From NCBI GenBank assembly GCA_032622095.1, contig CP136066.1, positions 100,775,319-100,839,318 on the forward strand: a DNA stretch of 64,000 nt, written 5' to 3'. The DNA is from Siphonodentalium dalli. Its lineage: Eukaryota > Mollusca > Scaphopoda > Gadilida > Siphonodentaliidae. A program made the translations under genes and the position numbers. Of this stretch, positions 25,331 through 36,105 are shown piece after piece (the first letter of the stretch is position 1; each line of letters begins with the position of its first letter). The notes below the pieces were generated by a model. The model was given only the letters and a program-made list of their open reading frames with translations, had not been told where the DNA came from and ran no database searches.

Positions 25331-26832
25331 TGGAGAGATAGATGTAGAGAGACAGAGGTATGGAGAGATAGATGTAGAGAGATAGAGATATGGAGAGATA
25401 GATGTAGAGAGATAGAGATATGGAGAGAGATAGAGATATGGAGAGATAGATGTAGAGAGATAGAGATATGGGGAGAGATAGATGTAGAGAGATAGATGTA
25501 GAGAGATAAAGATATGGGGAGAGATAGATGTAGAGAGATAGATGTAGAGAGATTGAGATATGGAGAGAGATAGAGATATGGAGAGATAGATGTAGAGAGA
25601 TAGAGATATGGAGAGATAGATGTAGAGAGATAGAGATATGGAGAAATAGATGTAGAGAGATAGAGATATGGAGAGATAGATGTAGAGCGATAGAGATATG
25701 GAGAGAGATAGAGATATGGAGAGATATATGTAGAGAGATTGAGATATGGGGAGATAGATGTGTAGAGAGATAGAGATATGGGGAGATAGATGTGTAGAGA
25801 GATTGAGGTATGGAGAGAGTTGTAGAGAGATTGAGATATGGGGAGATAGATGTGTAGAGAGATAGAGATATGGAGAGATAGATGTGTAGAGAGATAGAGA
25901 TATGGGGAGATAGATGTGTAGAGAGATTGAGATATGGAGAGATATATGTGTAGAGAGATAGAGATATGGAGAGATAGATGTGTAGAGAGATAGAGATATG
26001 GAGAGATAGATGTGTAGAGAGATAGAGATATGGAGAGATATATGTAGAGAGATAGAGGTATGGAGAGATAGATGTAGAGCGATAAAGATATGGAGAGAGA
26101 TAGAGATATGGAGATATATATGTAGAGAGATTGAGATATGGAGAGATATGTATGGAGAGAGATTGAGATATGGAGAGATATATGTAGAGAGATAGAGGTA
26201 TGGAGAGATAGATGTAGAGCGATAGAGATATGGAGAGAGATAGAGATATGGAGAGATATATGTAGAGAGATTGAGATATGGGGAGATAGATGTGTAGAGA
26301 GATAGAGATATGTGGAGATATATGTAGAGAGATTGAGATATGGGGAGATAGATGTGTAGAGAGATAGAGATATTGGGAGATATATGTAGAGAGATTGAGA
26401 TATGGGGAGATAGATGTGTAGAGAGATATAGATATGGAGAGATATATGTAGAGAGATTGAGATATGGGGAGATAGATGTGTAGAGAGATAGAGATATAGA
26501 GATATATGTGGAGAGATTGAGATATGGGGAGATAGATGTGTAGAGAGATAGAGATATGGGGAGATAGATGTGTAGAGAGATTGAGGTATGGAGAGATATG
26601 TAGAGAGATTGAAATATGGAGAGATAGGTGTAGAGAGATAGCGATATGGAGAGATAGATGTGTAGAGAGATTGAGATATGGAGAGATAGATGTGTAGAGA
26701 GATAGAGATATGGAGAGATAGATGTGTAGAGAGATAGAGATATGGAGAGATAGATGTGTAGAGAGATAGAGATATGGAGAGATAGACGTAGAGAGATAGA
26801 GTTATTAGTTGGGGAGCCCGCATATGTTCTAT

Positions 26833-27300
26833 TTACACTTTTGCGTACAAAAGGTTTGACCCCTTAAAGTTGGTACCAATAATGGAACATTCTGAAAAAC
26901 CGATTTCTTAAATTGCGCATTCCTGGGGTTTAAGGGCCGCTGAACCCCAAAAAGTGCCAAAAATCACTTCTATTTACACTTCCGCGTACATCGATGAATT
27001 TTGGTTTGATGATACTCCTAATTGTACTGATTAAGAAAACACAACTTAAGAAAGGGTTTTTCCTGGGGTTTCCAGATAAGAAAGGGGTCCCATGCTGAAC
27101 CCCAAAACGTGATAGTTCACTTTTTTTTTACACTTTCGCGTACATCCATAATTTTTGGTCTCAAAGTACTTTGATATATACTAATTATAAAAACACAACT
27201 TAAGAAGCAACGTTTCCTGGGGTTTTAAGTTAAGAAGGGGGTCATCGGGTCACCCCTCAAAACGTAAAAAATCACTTTTATTTACATGATTGCATTTGTC
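26833..27300 (+). repeat. subterminal tandem units, left arm of giant foldback
   Basis: Units start with TTTACACTTTYGCGTACA-like words near 26,833, 26,971, 27,128 and, more diverged, 27,275. Each is followed by a block with AACTTAAGAA and CCTGGGGTTT. The same units lie inverted at about 32,290-32,760. Confidence 0.75.
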
Positions 27301-27559
27301 CAACGTGTGTGTATGTGCGTACACCCCTGGAACGTTGAACTATTACAACCAATACGTCCCTTAATCGATACGATCAACTTAAGAAATATATATTCATGTC
27401 TGTTTTTGATAAGAACGAGACTTGTTACCCCCCCCCCCCCCCACAACCCGATCCATTTTCTAGAACTATAAGTGAGCCAGTTTTATGAAAATTATAGCTG
27501 TAAAATCTAGTAAAATGTATACAAATGTTTATATTTTCGTGAAGATAAGACATAATGAC

Positions 27560-28340
27560 ACTTTTTTGGGCCAAAATTGTAACTCACCATCCAAGATGGC
27601 CACCAAAATGGCCGCCAGAAGTTGAAAATATGACATTTTTTCACAAAAATCTTCTAGATCAATTCATGCTGTTTGGAACTGTTTGAGTAATTGCAACTTT
27701 ATTTTGTGTTTTGTATATTAACTGATCATTGGAGCAATTAAATATGCAATTATTGGGGTCCTAACCCCTTCCGATCCCTCAAAAATTCGATTTTACAGAA
27801 TGCGGTATAAAATTTCACAAAAAAAATCACAATTGGGATTCTAGTCATATTTCAACAAGAAATGAACAGAACTTTGTAATGTAAGTGAGGCATATCATTA
27901 CCTATGAATATTCCAAATTACTGGAACCAAAATTCTTACTTTGGCTCAAAATGGCTGCCAATATGGCCGCCAAAATATGGAAAATGGTAAATATTACACC
28001 AGCGTGTCCTGCAATCGCTTACAAGTTGTGTTGATGTACACAATTGGCTATTCTGCATTATATACATTGAATACTAACATGTCTGATGCACCATGGTTAA
28101 TTGTTACTATTTTCACCACTGACATCGTCAAAATTATTGGACTTTTCTCTCACAAACTTGACATAAATATTGGCAAAAATTCAGTTTTCAGGTTTGGACC
28201 ATTTTTTCACGTAAAATATAACTATCTTTGGATTGAAAGGTGTTTAATGTTTTGGTCTATCATAAATGTGTCACACTACGGTGTTTATAGACCAAATTGC
28301 TCAAGATGGCTTCCAAAATGGCAACCAAATTTGTAAAATA
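27560..28340 (+). repeat. ATGGCNGCCA-rich middle of left arm
   Basis: Words such as AAGATGGCCACCAAAATGGC recur near 27,592, 27,950 and 28,300, and inverted in the right arm near 31,270, 31,625 and 31,985. The AAGATGGCNGCC core resembles YY1 sites; any binding is inference. The ORF of 131 codons at 27,941-28,336 has a partial counterpart on the opposite arm and follows the palindrome, not a known protein. Confidence 0.6.
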
Positions 28341-28669
28341 GTAATTTTTTACATATATCCCGAACATTCTCTGCATTAATATCCGAAAAGGTAGCAAATT
28401 GTAACTCACTTGGTTATTATACGTGTTAGTTAATTAACTAACAACTACATGTTCTATTCGCAGTTGTCCCAGTTCCGTATGGGGCATGACAAATTCATTT
28501 TAAAGTATGTAATTTTGCCGAGAACCTCTTTTGTGATTTTGGCCATATTTATTGAAAGAAAATGGGCAGAACTTTGAGACAGAACTGAGATGGACCATAA
28601 TCTTTGGCTATTCTGGTCCATTATGATAAAACAAAATGTCAACAGGATACAGTGTGGATGCCAAGACCG

Positions 28670-30178
28670 TAGCCAGGGAGTTACTCTGTGATCATATGTG
28701 AGGTGAATAGGTATACAGGGAGTTAATGTATGTCAGGACTGATGTGAGTAGGTATAAAATGAGTGACTATATGGTTATGAGTGAGTTGTCCATGGTAAGA
28801 TGCATCTAGGTATACAGGGAGAGGTCATGGTCAGGTGTGGGGTGAATCGGTATGCATGTAGTGACTGTACGGTGTATGATTGTGTATATCCAGTATGGGT
28901 GCCCCCGGTCATTGGTGTGGTGTATATATATAGCTACATGGTCATCTATGTGTTGATTATGTATATATGGAGTGACTGTAAGGTCATGGGTGGGATGTAC
29001 ATGTGTTGTCTGTATGATCATGGATGGGGTGTGTGGATAAATAGGTAGTGATTTTATGGTTACGGGTAATGTGTATAGGTATACATGGAATGACTGTACG
29101 GTCATGATTGAATATGAATACCTGGAGTAAGCTGGGTGGACATTATCGAGCGTGTGGGTACATAGGGAGTGTCCTTGTGGTAACGGGTGGGATGTATATT
29201 TATATATCTCGTGGATGTATTATCATTGGTGGGTGTATAGGGCTTAGCTGTATTATCATGGATGGCGTGTATGATTATACAGTGAATTGCTGAATTGTCA
29301 TGTGTGAGGTGTATATGCAAGTATGGATTGTTTGAGTGGTCGTATGTGCGGATTTTTTGTATATCTGGAAGGGCTGAATGGCCATTACTGAGGTTTACAT
29401 GTATACCTGGAGTGATTCTATGGTCTAGGGTGGGCTGCATATGTATATCGAGTGGTTATATGACTATGTGTGTCGAATAGGTATACAGGTAGTGACTGTA
29501 TGGTTAATGGTGATATGAGTACATGTAGGTATACAAGTAGTGACTGTCTGATCATAAATGTAATGAACAGCTATACAGGGGGTGACAGGCGTATGAGTAT
29601 ACATGTACCCGGTGTTCTTGTTTGGTGACTCGTCTCGGTACCGTCATGTGTAGGTTATACCAGTACACACACGTGTTGCTTTATTGTCCTGGACGAGGGA
29701 TATGTGTATATAGCGAGTGGCTATATGGCCATGGATGAGGTGCATATGCATACATGGAGTGACTATACTGACATGGCTGTGTGTATTAGTATATCTTGAG
29801 TGGCTATTCAGGTAACATGGGTGAGGTATGTGTATGAAGCGAGTGGTTATATGGCCATTGGTGATGTGCATATGTATACCGGAGTGACTTTATGGTCATG
29901 GTTGTGGTGTTGATGTATATATTGATCGACTATTTGACCATGCGTTTGGAGAATAGGTATACAGGGGATGACCTTGTGGCCAATGATGAGATGAATGGGT
30001 ATACAGGAGTGACTATATGGTTATGGGTCATGTTTTGGAGTATACCCGGTGTGCCTGCACTGTGACGCGTGGCTGTATGGTCATCCGTGGTCATGGGTCA
30101 GGTGTACATGTATTCAGTGGGTCACTATATTGTAATGGCTGTGGTGTTTATGTATATATGTAATGACTGTGTGATAAT
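28670..30178 (+). repeat. inner minisatellite of giant foldback, left block
   Basis: Degenerate units of about 40-43 bp around GGTATACATGGAGTGACTG and TATGGTCATGGGTGNGGTGT. The many small ORFs on both strands are by-products of the repeat. Confidence 0.8.
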
Positions 30179-30263
30179 GGGTGGCTATCGCTTTCCACGA
30201 TATGACATGACCTCTCTATTGATTAACATATCATTGAGTTATTGTGGAAAGCGATAGCCACCC

Positions 30264-30910
30264 AAGGTACACATGTACAACCCACCCATTACCCCAGTCA
30301 CTCCATATGTACATAAACACCACCACACAAATGACAACATAGTCACCCACTTTATACACGTACATGTACTAGTACACCTGATCATACAACCATACTTGGT
30401 TATACCCGTACATACCACAAATGACGATACAGCCACGAGTCACCATGCTTGAACACCAGGTATACACCTACACCCGACACATATAGTCACGGTATGTATA
30501 CATATTCACTACATTCACGATCATACAGTCACTCATTGTATACATATTCACCTCACCATGGACCATACAGCCACTACGTGTATACCCATTCGACATACCC
30601 ATGACCATAGAGTCAATGCAGGTATACATATGCACACCACCAATGGCGAGCCCGTCCAGATATACCAATATCCGCACATACGACCACTCATAAGTTCCAT
30701 ACTTGCCATACTCATACACGCCATCCATGATAATAAATCTACTCCCCATACACCACCAATGATAACACATCCACAACATATATAAATATACGTCCCACCG
30801 TTACCAACAGGGCACTCCATATATACCCACACATCAGTCATGACCATACAATAACTCCCTGTATTATCTACTACCTATTATCCTCATCTATGATCATAGA
30901 GTAACTGCCT
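30264..30910 (-). repeat. inner minisatellite of giant foldback, right block
   Basis: Same degenerate unit as 28,670-30,178 but inverted (words such as CATGACCATACAGTCACT and GGTATACAC) and less than half as long. The arms have therefore changed length independently after the palindrome formed. Confidence 0.8.
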
Positions 30911-32780
30911 GGCTGCCATATTGGCTTCCACCCTGCGTCCAGTTGATAAATTTTTATCATAATGGATCAGAATACCCACATATCATGGTTCATCTCAGTT
31001 CCGTCTCAAAGTTCTGCCCATTTCCTTTCAATAATATGGCCAGAATCACAAAAGAGGTTCTCCGCAAAATTCCATACTGCAACTCTAAAATGAATTTGTC
31101 ATGCCCCATACGGAACTGGGACAAAATAATAGAACGTAGTTGTCAGTTAATTACATTGTAACTAACACGTACAATAACCAAGTGAGTCACAATTTGCCAC
31201 CTTTTTCGGATAACGCAGAGAATAATGTTCGGGATACGTTAACTTTTAACTTTTAACAAATTTGGTTGCCATTTTGGAAGCCATCTTGAGCAATTTAGTC
31301 TATAAACACCGTAGTGTGACACATTTAAGATAGACCAAAACAATAAACACCTTTCAATCCAAAGATAGTTACATGTTACTTGAACAAATGGTCCAACCCT
31401 GAAAAGTGAATTTTTGCCGATATTTATGTCAAGTTTGTGAGAGAAAAATCCAATATTTCTGGTGATGTCAGTGGTGACAATAGTAAAAATGATCCATGGT
31501 GCATCAGACATGTTAGTATGCGATGTATAGAAAACAGATTAGCCAATTGTGTACATCAACCACAACTTGCAAGCGATTGCAGGACACCCTGGGGCAATAT
31601 TTACCATTTTCCATATTTTGGCGGCCATTTTCGCAGCCATTTTGAGCCAAGGTAAGATATATGGTTCCAGAGATTTGGAATATTCATAGGTAATGATATG
31701 CCTCACTTACATTACAATGTTCCTTTTCATTTCTTGTTGAAATATGACTAGAATCCCAATTGTGATTTTTGGTAAAATTTTGTACTGCGTTCTGTAAAAT
31801 CGAATTTTTGAGGGATCGGAAGGGGTTAGGACCCCAATAATTGCATATTTAATTGCTCCAATGATCATTTAATATACAAAACACAAAATAAAGTTGCATT
31901 ACTCAACCAGTTCCAAACAGCATGAATTGATCTAGAAGATTTTTGTGAAAAAATGTCATATTTTCAACTTCCGGTGGCCATTTTGGCGGCCATCTTGGAT
32001 GGTGATTTTCAATTTTGGCCCAAAAAAGTGTCATTATGTCTTAGCTTCACGAAAATATATACATTTATATACATTTTACAAGATTTTCCCGCTATAATTT
32101 TCATAAAACTGGCTCACTTATAGTTCTAGAAAATGGATCGGGTTGTGGTGAGGGGGGGGGTACAAGTCTCGTTATTATCAGATAACGACATGAATATATA
32201 TTTCGTAAGTTGATCGTATCGATTTAGGGATGTATTGGTTGTAATAGTGCAACGTTCCAGGGGTGTGCGCACATACACACACGTTGGACGAATGCAATCA
32301 TGTAAATAAAAGTGATTTTTTACGTTTTGAGGGGTGACCCGATGACCCCCTTCTTAACTAAAAACCCCAGGAAACGTTGCTTCTTAAGTTGTGTTTTTAT
32401 AATTAGTATATATCAAAGTACTTTGAGACCAAAAATTATGGATGTACGCGAAAGTGTAAAAAAAGTGAAAAATCACGTTTTGGGGTTCATCATGGGACCC
32501 CCTTTCTTATCTGAAAACCCCAGGAAAAACCCTTTCTTAAGTTGTGTTTTCTTAATCAGTACACTTAGGAGTATCATCAAACCAAAATTCATCGATGTAC
32601 GCAGAAGTGTAAATAGAAGTGATTTTTGGCACTTTTTGGGGTTCAGCGGCCCCTAAACCCCAGGAATGCGCAACTTAAGAAATCGGTTTTTCAGAATGTT
32701 CCATTATTGGTACCAACTTTAGGGGGTCAAACCTTTTGTACGCAAAAGTGTAAATAGAACATATGCGGGCTCCCTAACTA

Positions 32781-32905
32781 TATGGAGAGATAGACGTAGA
32801 GCGATAGAGATATGAATAGATAGACGTAGAGAGATAGATCTATTGAGATATAGAGGAGAGTAACTGTAGTGTGAAAGTGTGCCAGAGATAGAGATATATA
32901 TAATT
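32781..32905 (+). repeat. satellite remnant beyond giant foldback
   Basis: TATGGAGAGATAGACGTAGA and about 100 further bases of diverged satellite units, then unique sequence. It shows that the foldback landed inside the array close to its right edge. Confidence 0.8.
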
Positions 32906-33088
32906 ATTACATGGTTAAACTAAATTGTTGATAATAATCTGGTTAAATTAACGTATGGATTCATGCAAAACTTGAGTATATCATATTAAAAGTTATATGT
33001 CCAAATGAACATTCTGGATCATGCGCAGTTCTGAATTGTATTGACCCAAGAATGCCGTGACTACAATGGCTATATGTATGTTCCAATA

Positions 33089-33703
33089 TCAACCAGAGGG
33101 AGGCTCGTCGGTCACGTTGCTGTGAGCTTGTGTTATTTCTGGCAGCCGTCGACCGGCGTTCCAATTGCGCGCGCACGTATAACCCACCCTAATCGACATT
33201 GTGGTACTCTGATATCTGTAAAACCCATTGTCGCATGGAACATTCTTTCTGCGTAAGATCGGCAACTCCACTCTGATCGCTTCACACGAGACTCTAGAAT
33301 TACCACCTATGCAACTTGTACAACCCTCCGATCTCGATGCCTCAGCTATGTATTTCGGGAACCTATTCTGGTCGACATTCACTATGTAGAACCATCGACA
33401 GGACGACAGCGTGTATATTGGGTCATGTTCCCCTGTCCGCGTGAAATCTGGACAGTCACCATCCATGGTCTCGTGACTCTGATTTCCCAACCGCTCCACG
33501 CTTTCTCTTGATGTGATATCATCTAAATGTGCATGTGCTACTGGCAATAAAAACAGACTACCGTCCATACCCTCTATTAAGTCCTGGTATCGAACCGTTA
33601 AGTCATTTGGTTCGTTGCAGATGATAAGTTGGGCAGCAGCTATATCATTGATCCCATATGCGATGGCAGCGATCGCGCCAAAAATGATCTTCATGAAATT
33701 CAT
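33089..33703 (-). CDS. IL-17-like secreted cytokine A
   Basis: Predicted 204-residue secreted cytokine of the interleukin-17 family, which signals through IL-17 receptors in innate immunity; a role here is inferred. A hydrophobic signal peptide spans about residues 5-24. The IL-17 domain covers about 84-179, with CP at 84-85, CRWFYIV at 102-108, RFPKYIAEA at 114-122, two cysteines at 128 and 131, C140, ILRR at 149-152, C157 and VGYTC at 173-177. The start was chosen at 33,703 because a splice acceptor (TTTTCTTTTTCAG) ends 9 bases before it; the open frame continues 23 codons further into what is then intron. The familiar VGCTC is VGYTC here, so one conserved cysteine is missing. From the GEHDP motif to the TCAR motif it differs from gene B at 11 of 89 residues. 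No introns interrupt the coding part, and no poly(A) signal was seen. Confidence 0.88.
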   Translation of the reverse strand: MNFMKIIFGAIAAIAYGINDIAAAQLIICNEPNDLTVRYQDLIEGMDGSLFLLPVAHAHLDDITSRESVERLGNQSHETMDGDCPDFTRTGEHDPIYTLSSCRWFYIVNVDQNRFPKYIAEASRSEGCTSCIGGNSRVSCEAIRVELPILRRKNVPCDNGFYRYQSTTMSIRVGYTCARNWNAGRRLPEITQAHSNVTDEPPSG

Positions 33704-33711
33704 CTTTTTTT

Positions 33712-33716
33712 TCTGA
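33712..33716 (-). other. 3' splice acceptor before IL-17 A
   Basis: On the minus strand TTTTCTTTTTCAG ends at 33,713, and the exon then starts A-rich and reaches the ATG at 33,703. Gene B has an acceptor in the equivalent place, which supports a 5'UTR intron in both. The upstream exon was not found. Confidence 0.65.
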
Positions 33717-34929
33717 AAAAGAAAAGTTTCAAAAATAAACACTGTATTAAAGGTTATCCAACACGTGTACAATGGCCATCTACATGTATATATATAATTG
33801 ATTGTGCTATTGTGTATATAAGACCTATTTTGTAAATTTATTCTTTACAACCTACTCTGAGTATACAGCTTCCTACTGTGTGTATAAATTTCTACTGTGG
33901 GTGTAAATGTTCAAACGTAATTTCATGTGTTTATACCCATAGTAGAACTACATCGTAGTTAGGAAAATAGTTCTTATGTTACATTCATTTAAAATTAGGA
34001 GTTGTCTTAATTTCAATTAGATATGAGGAAATTGTCTGCATTTCAATCAGATGTAGCTTGCTAGATTTATATGAACTATAGGAAAAATATGAATGATTGT
34101 ATCAAGAGACTGATGGCTCAGAAACAGACTGACGTCGTGTTTGTGTCTCTCATTGGGGATATACTTTAAAAGTAAACAACGGAGTAGTTGAATTTGCGGA
34201 ACAAATAATAAAAAAATATATTTATGGCATAAATAACATACACCCATAGTAGCTGAGTGTACACAATTTTCACCTTGCACTCGTGGTATTATCCACTCGC
34301 CAAAAGGTTCGTGGTTAAAATCACAATTCTACTCGTGGTGAAAATTTGGAATTCTCGGCTACTATGTGTGTATTCTATATTTAATGTATTTGTCTGTCTG
34401 TATTATATAGAAATTAACGTGGGATCATCTAGATGGTTCCATATGTGTCTAACATGGATAACCTTTTACGAGGGAAATAATGCAGCAGGTTTCTGAAGTG
34501 ACGCTTTAATAATTCTGGCATTCAAATTTAGAAAACACATTTGCACATTGTTGGAGCTTATTGTCTTTTTCCTTTATGGATAGGGCCTTCAATTGTTTTT
34601 CCAATGTAGAAGTGTAACTGTTTTTAATGTGCTATTCCAAGTTGCGTTTCTTAATATAATTTACTGATGAATACCAGGATTTATGGTTTAAAAAAGCCTT
34701 TCTCTGTGAAATCGCAAAACCATATTTCTGAGCCGTAGACAAGAATGGGTTTCATGATAGAATTTCAGGAAAAGTTATGTATTGGAAACATTAATATCAA
34801 GGAAATGTTATTTAAAAGAGATACAAATGCGTTGAGTGCTTTATAGCCATATTTTGCTCTGCACACTGTAAATTACCATTGTAGATAATGCTTGTTCCAA
34901 GATATGTATAACCATCCACAATATCCAGT
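33717..34929. other. upstream/intronic region of IL-17 A
   Basis: No gene. Contains a loose inverted repeat at about 34,245-34,375 (CCATAGTAGCTGAGTGTAC against GGCTACTATGTG) and related CTACTGTGGGTGTAAAT words near 33,890-33,945. TGTGTATATAAGACC near 33,812 is TATA-like on the plus strand, that is, antisense to the gene. Confidence 0.4.
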
Positions 34930-35570
34930 TTCTTGTGTCATATATTAAAATTAAACAATTTCCAACTGAAGGCCATTTTAGTCCAAAATGTTGATAAAAA
35001 GTAGGTAATATACAAGAATACGACTAATTGTGACATCATTGATATTAGATTTATTTTTTTCAATTGTGCGATTGAAATATAATAGCGTGTGGATATAATA
35101 GACAAATGCAGTCTCCTTAATAATATGCAAATCAATGCAACACGAGTATGTATATAGCTGCACTTCCCTCTTCAGTTTGGCTTATGTACAATATATACTG
35201 TTGTGAATTATTAGGTTATACGTGTACTACTGTATGTACTAGCAGGGTTGCCCAGGTTAAAGAGATGTGGAAGCCTCCACTGTGGACATTTTGTGTGAGT
35301 AGAAATAGTCTTGTTCAAGGTGTTATTCTCTTAGTTATACCTTCCTCATAAACATGGTAGATTTGCGATCTACAACTCGGAAAGTTTGTGCCGATTGTTT
35401 ACCGTGCGCGGCGCGTTGCATTTTTTTTATCGCGTGCACACGAATCGCAATCTACAACAAATTTAAAACACATAATGCAGTCCATGGAACAGCTTTGAAT
35501 GAAATAGAGTGTTGTGTTGTGTTATGACATAGTAATATATATTACATATAGAATATGTTTACTTTGCCTT
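34930..35570 (+). repeat. inverted repeat arm 1 (element family with copy at 51.6 kb)
   Basis: Matches about 41,180-41,790 in reverse. Landmarks are GAGACTGC/GCAGTCTCC, CAGGGTTGCCCAGGTTAAAG, CCACTGTGGACATTTTGTGT and ATCGCGTGCACACGAATCGC. The first 270 bp also match 51,630-51,895 in the same direction, just upstream of IL-17 B. A dispersed element inserted several times is more likely than one event. Confidence 0.8.
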
Positions 35571-35944
35571 TATGTAAACCCATGCCGTGTATACATGTAT
35601 ATTTACTAAGTGTTGTCATCACTAAATCCAGCATTCTGATTGGTCGGCGCCCACGTGGCTAGTTGCAGTTATTTCTCGGTGAATGCGCAACGCCTCATAA
35701 CACCAAGCTCATAACAACATCGATGCGTCATTGGGTTTGGAAAGACGAACGCGTAATGTTTTGGGCGCATTTGGACTCGCGCAGGATTGACTTAATACAT
35801 CATCGGGTTTCAATATGAAGAGAAATTGTTCCTGTTAACTTTTGCCAAGGGTGCTATTGGGTATTTTGGGCTGTTTTTGTCACGATACACTTTTCGATTT
35901 AAATACATTTACAAAAGTGGCTTTTTCGCTAAATGTATATAAAT
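35571..35944. other. no gene; CCAAT and E-box words
   Basis: CTGATTGGTCGGC (inverted CCAAT box) and CCACGTGG (E-box core CACGTG) lie within about 25 bp near 35,635-35,660. They could be promoter elements, but no convincing gene follows on either side. Confidence 0.3.
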
Positions 35945-36105
35945 ATAAGGATTAACTGTCATGTGGACTATTTTTATGGAGATGTAACCGTGAGGTAAGT
36001 GGTCATAACTTGTATGTAAAACCCTTCGGGTTTTACACAAGTTATGTCCACTTACCTCACGGTTACATCTCCATAAAAACAGTCCACATGACAGTTAATC
36101 CTTAT
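35945..36105. repeat. 161-bp near-perfect hairpin
   Basis: The left arm starts ATAAGGATTAACTGTCATG and the right arm ends CATGACAGTTAATCCTTAT. The loop is ACCCTTCGGGT near 36,025. Only a few mismatches occur in arms of about 75 bp. Confidence 0.85.

Larger units (their letters stand above)
12056..26800 (+). repeat. 30-bp satellite array, about 14.7 kb
   Basis: Head-to-tail copies of a 30-bp unit, readable as GATAGAGATATGGAGA followed by GATAGATGTAGAGA, fill the whole interval. A 32-bp variant has GTGTAG for GTAG. The 32-bp variants cluster in blocks: roughly 12.4-13.1, 13.6-14.9, 20.2-20.4, 21.0-21.9 and 25.7-26.8 kb. Common point variants are GGGGAGA, GGCGAGA, GACAGAG, GATTGAG and GAGCGATAG. 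The plus strand is almost free of C, and TTA, CTA and TCA are essentially absent, so all three minus-strand frames stay open for thousands of codons. The longest frame starts at 26,823 and ends at 13,915. That is a compositional artefact, not a gene. Left edge near 12,056; the right edge is cut by the foldback element at 26,806, and a tail continues at 32,781. Confidence 0.95.
26806..32780. mobile_element. giant foldback element, about 6 kb
   Basis: The ends are inverted copies of TAGTTRGGGAGCCCGC followed by ATATGTTCTATTTACAC. The trinucleotide TAT flanks both sides (26,803-26,805 and 32,781-32,783), and satellite lies beyond on both sides. The left arm runs 26,806 to 30,198 and the right arm 30,244 to 32,780, with a 45-nt loop between the 20-bp inner repeats at 30,179-30,198 and 30,244-30,263. 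Each arm has an outer part with about four subterminal tandem units of 138-157 bp, a middle unique part rich in AARATGGCNGCCA words, and an inner minisatellite. The minisatellite is about 1.5 kb on the left but about 0.65 kb on the right. No transposase ORF was found. Long terminal inverted repeats built from tandem units recall Foldback elements; the superfamily is not assigned. Confidence 0.8.

Noticed and set aside
12056-26800. CRISPR-like array
   Set aside because: Units are contiguous, without unique spacers, and the window is eukaryotic.
13915-26823. Minus-strand reading frame of 4,302 codons
   Set aside because: It is a translation of the 30-bp satellite. Other minus-strand frames are similarly open, and the frame passes through 32-bp variants that would destroy a real repeat protein's register.
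27941-28336. 131-codon ORF in the giant foldback
   Set aside because: It lies in a palindrome arm, has no domain, and the mirrored copy (31,239-31,511) is only partly open.
28800-30850. Cluster of 60-112 codon ORFs rich in His, Thr, Tyr and Met
   Set aside because: Products of the 40-43 bp minisatellite in different frames.
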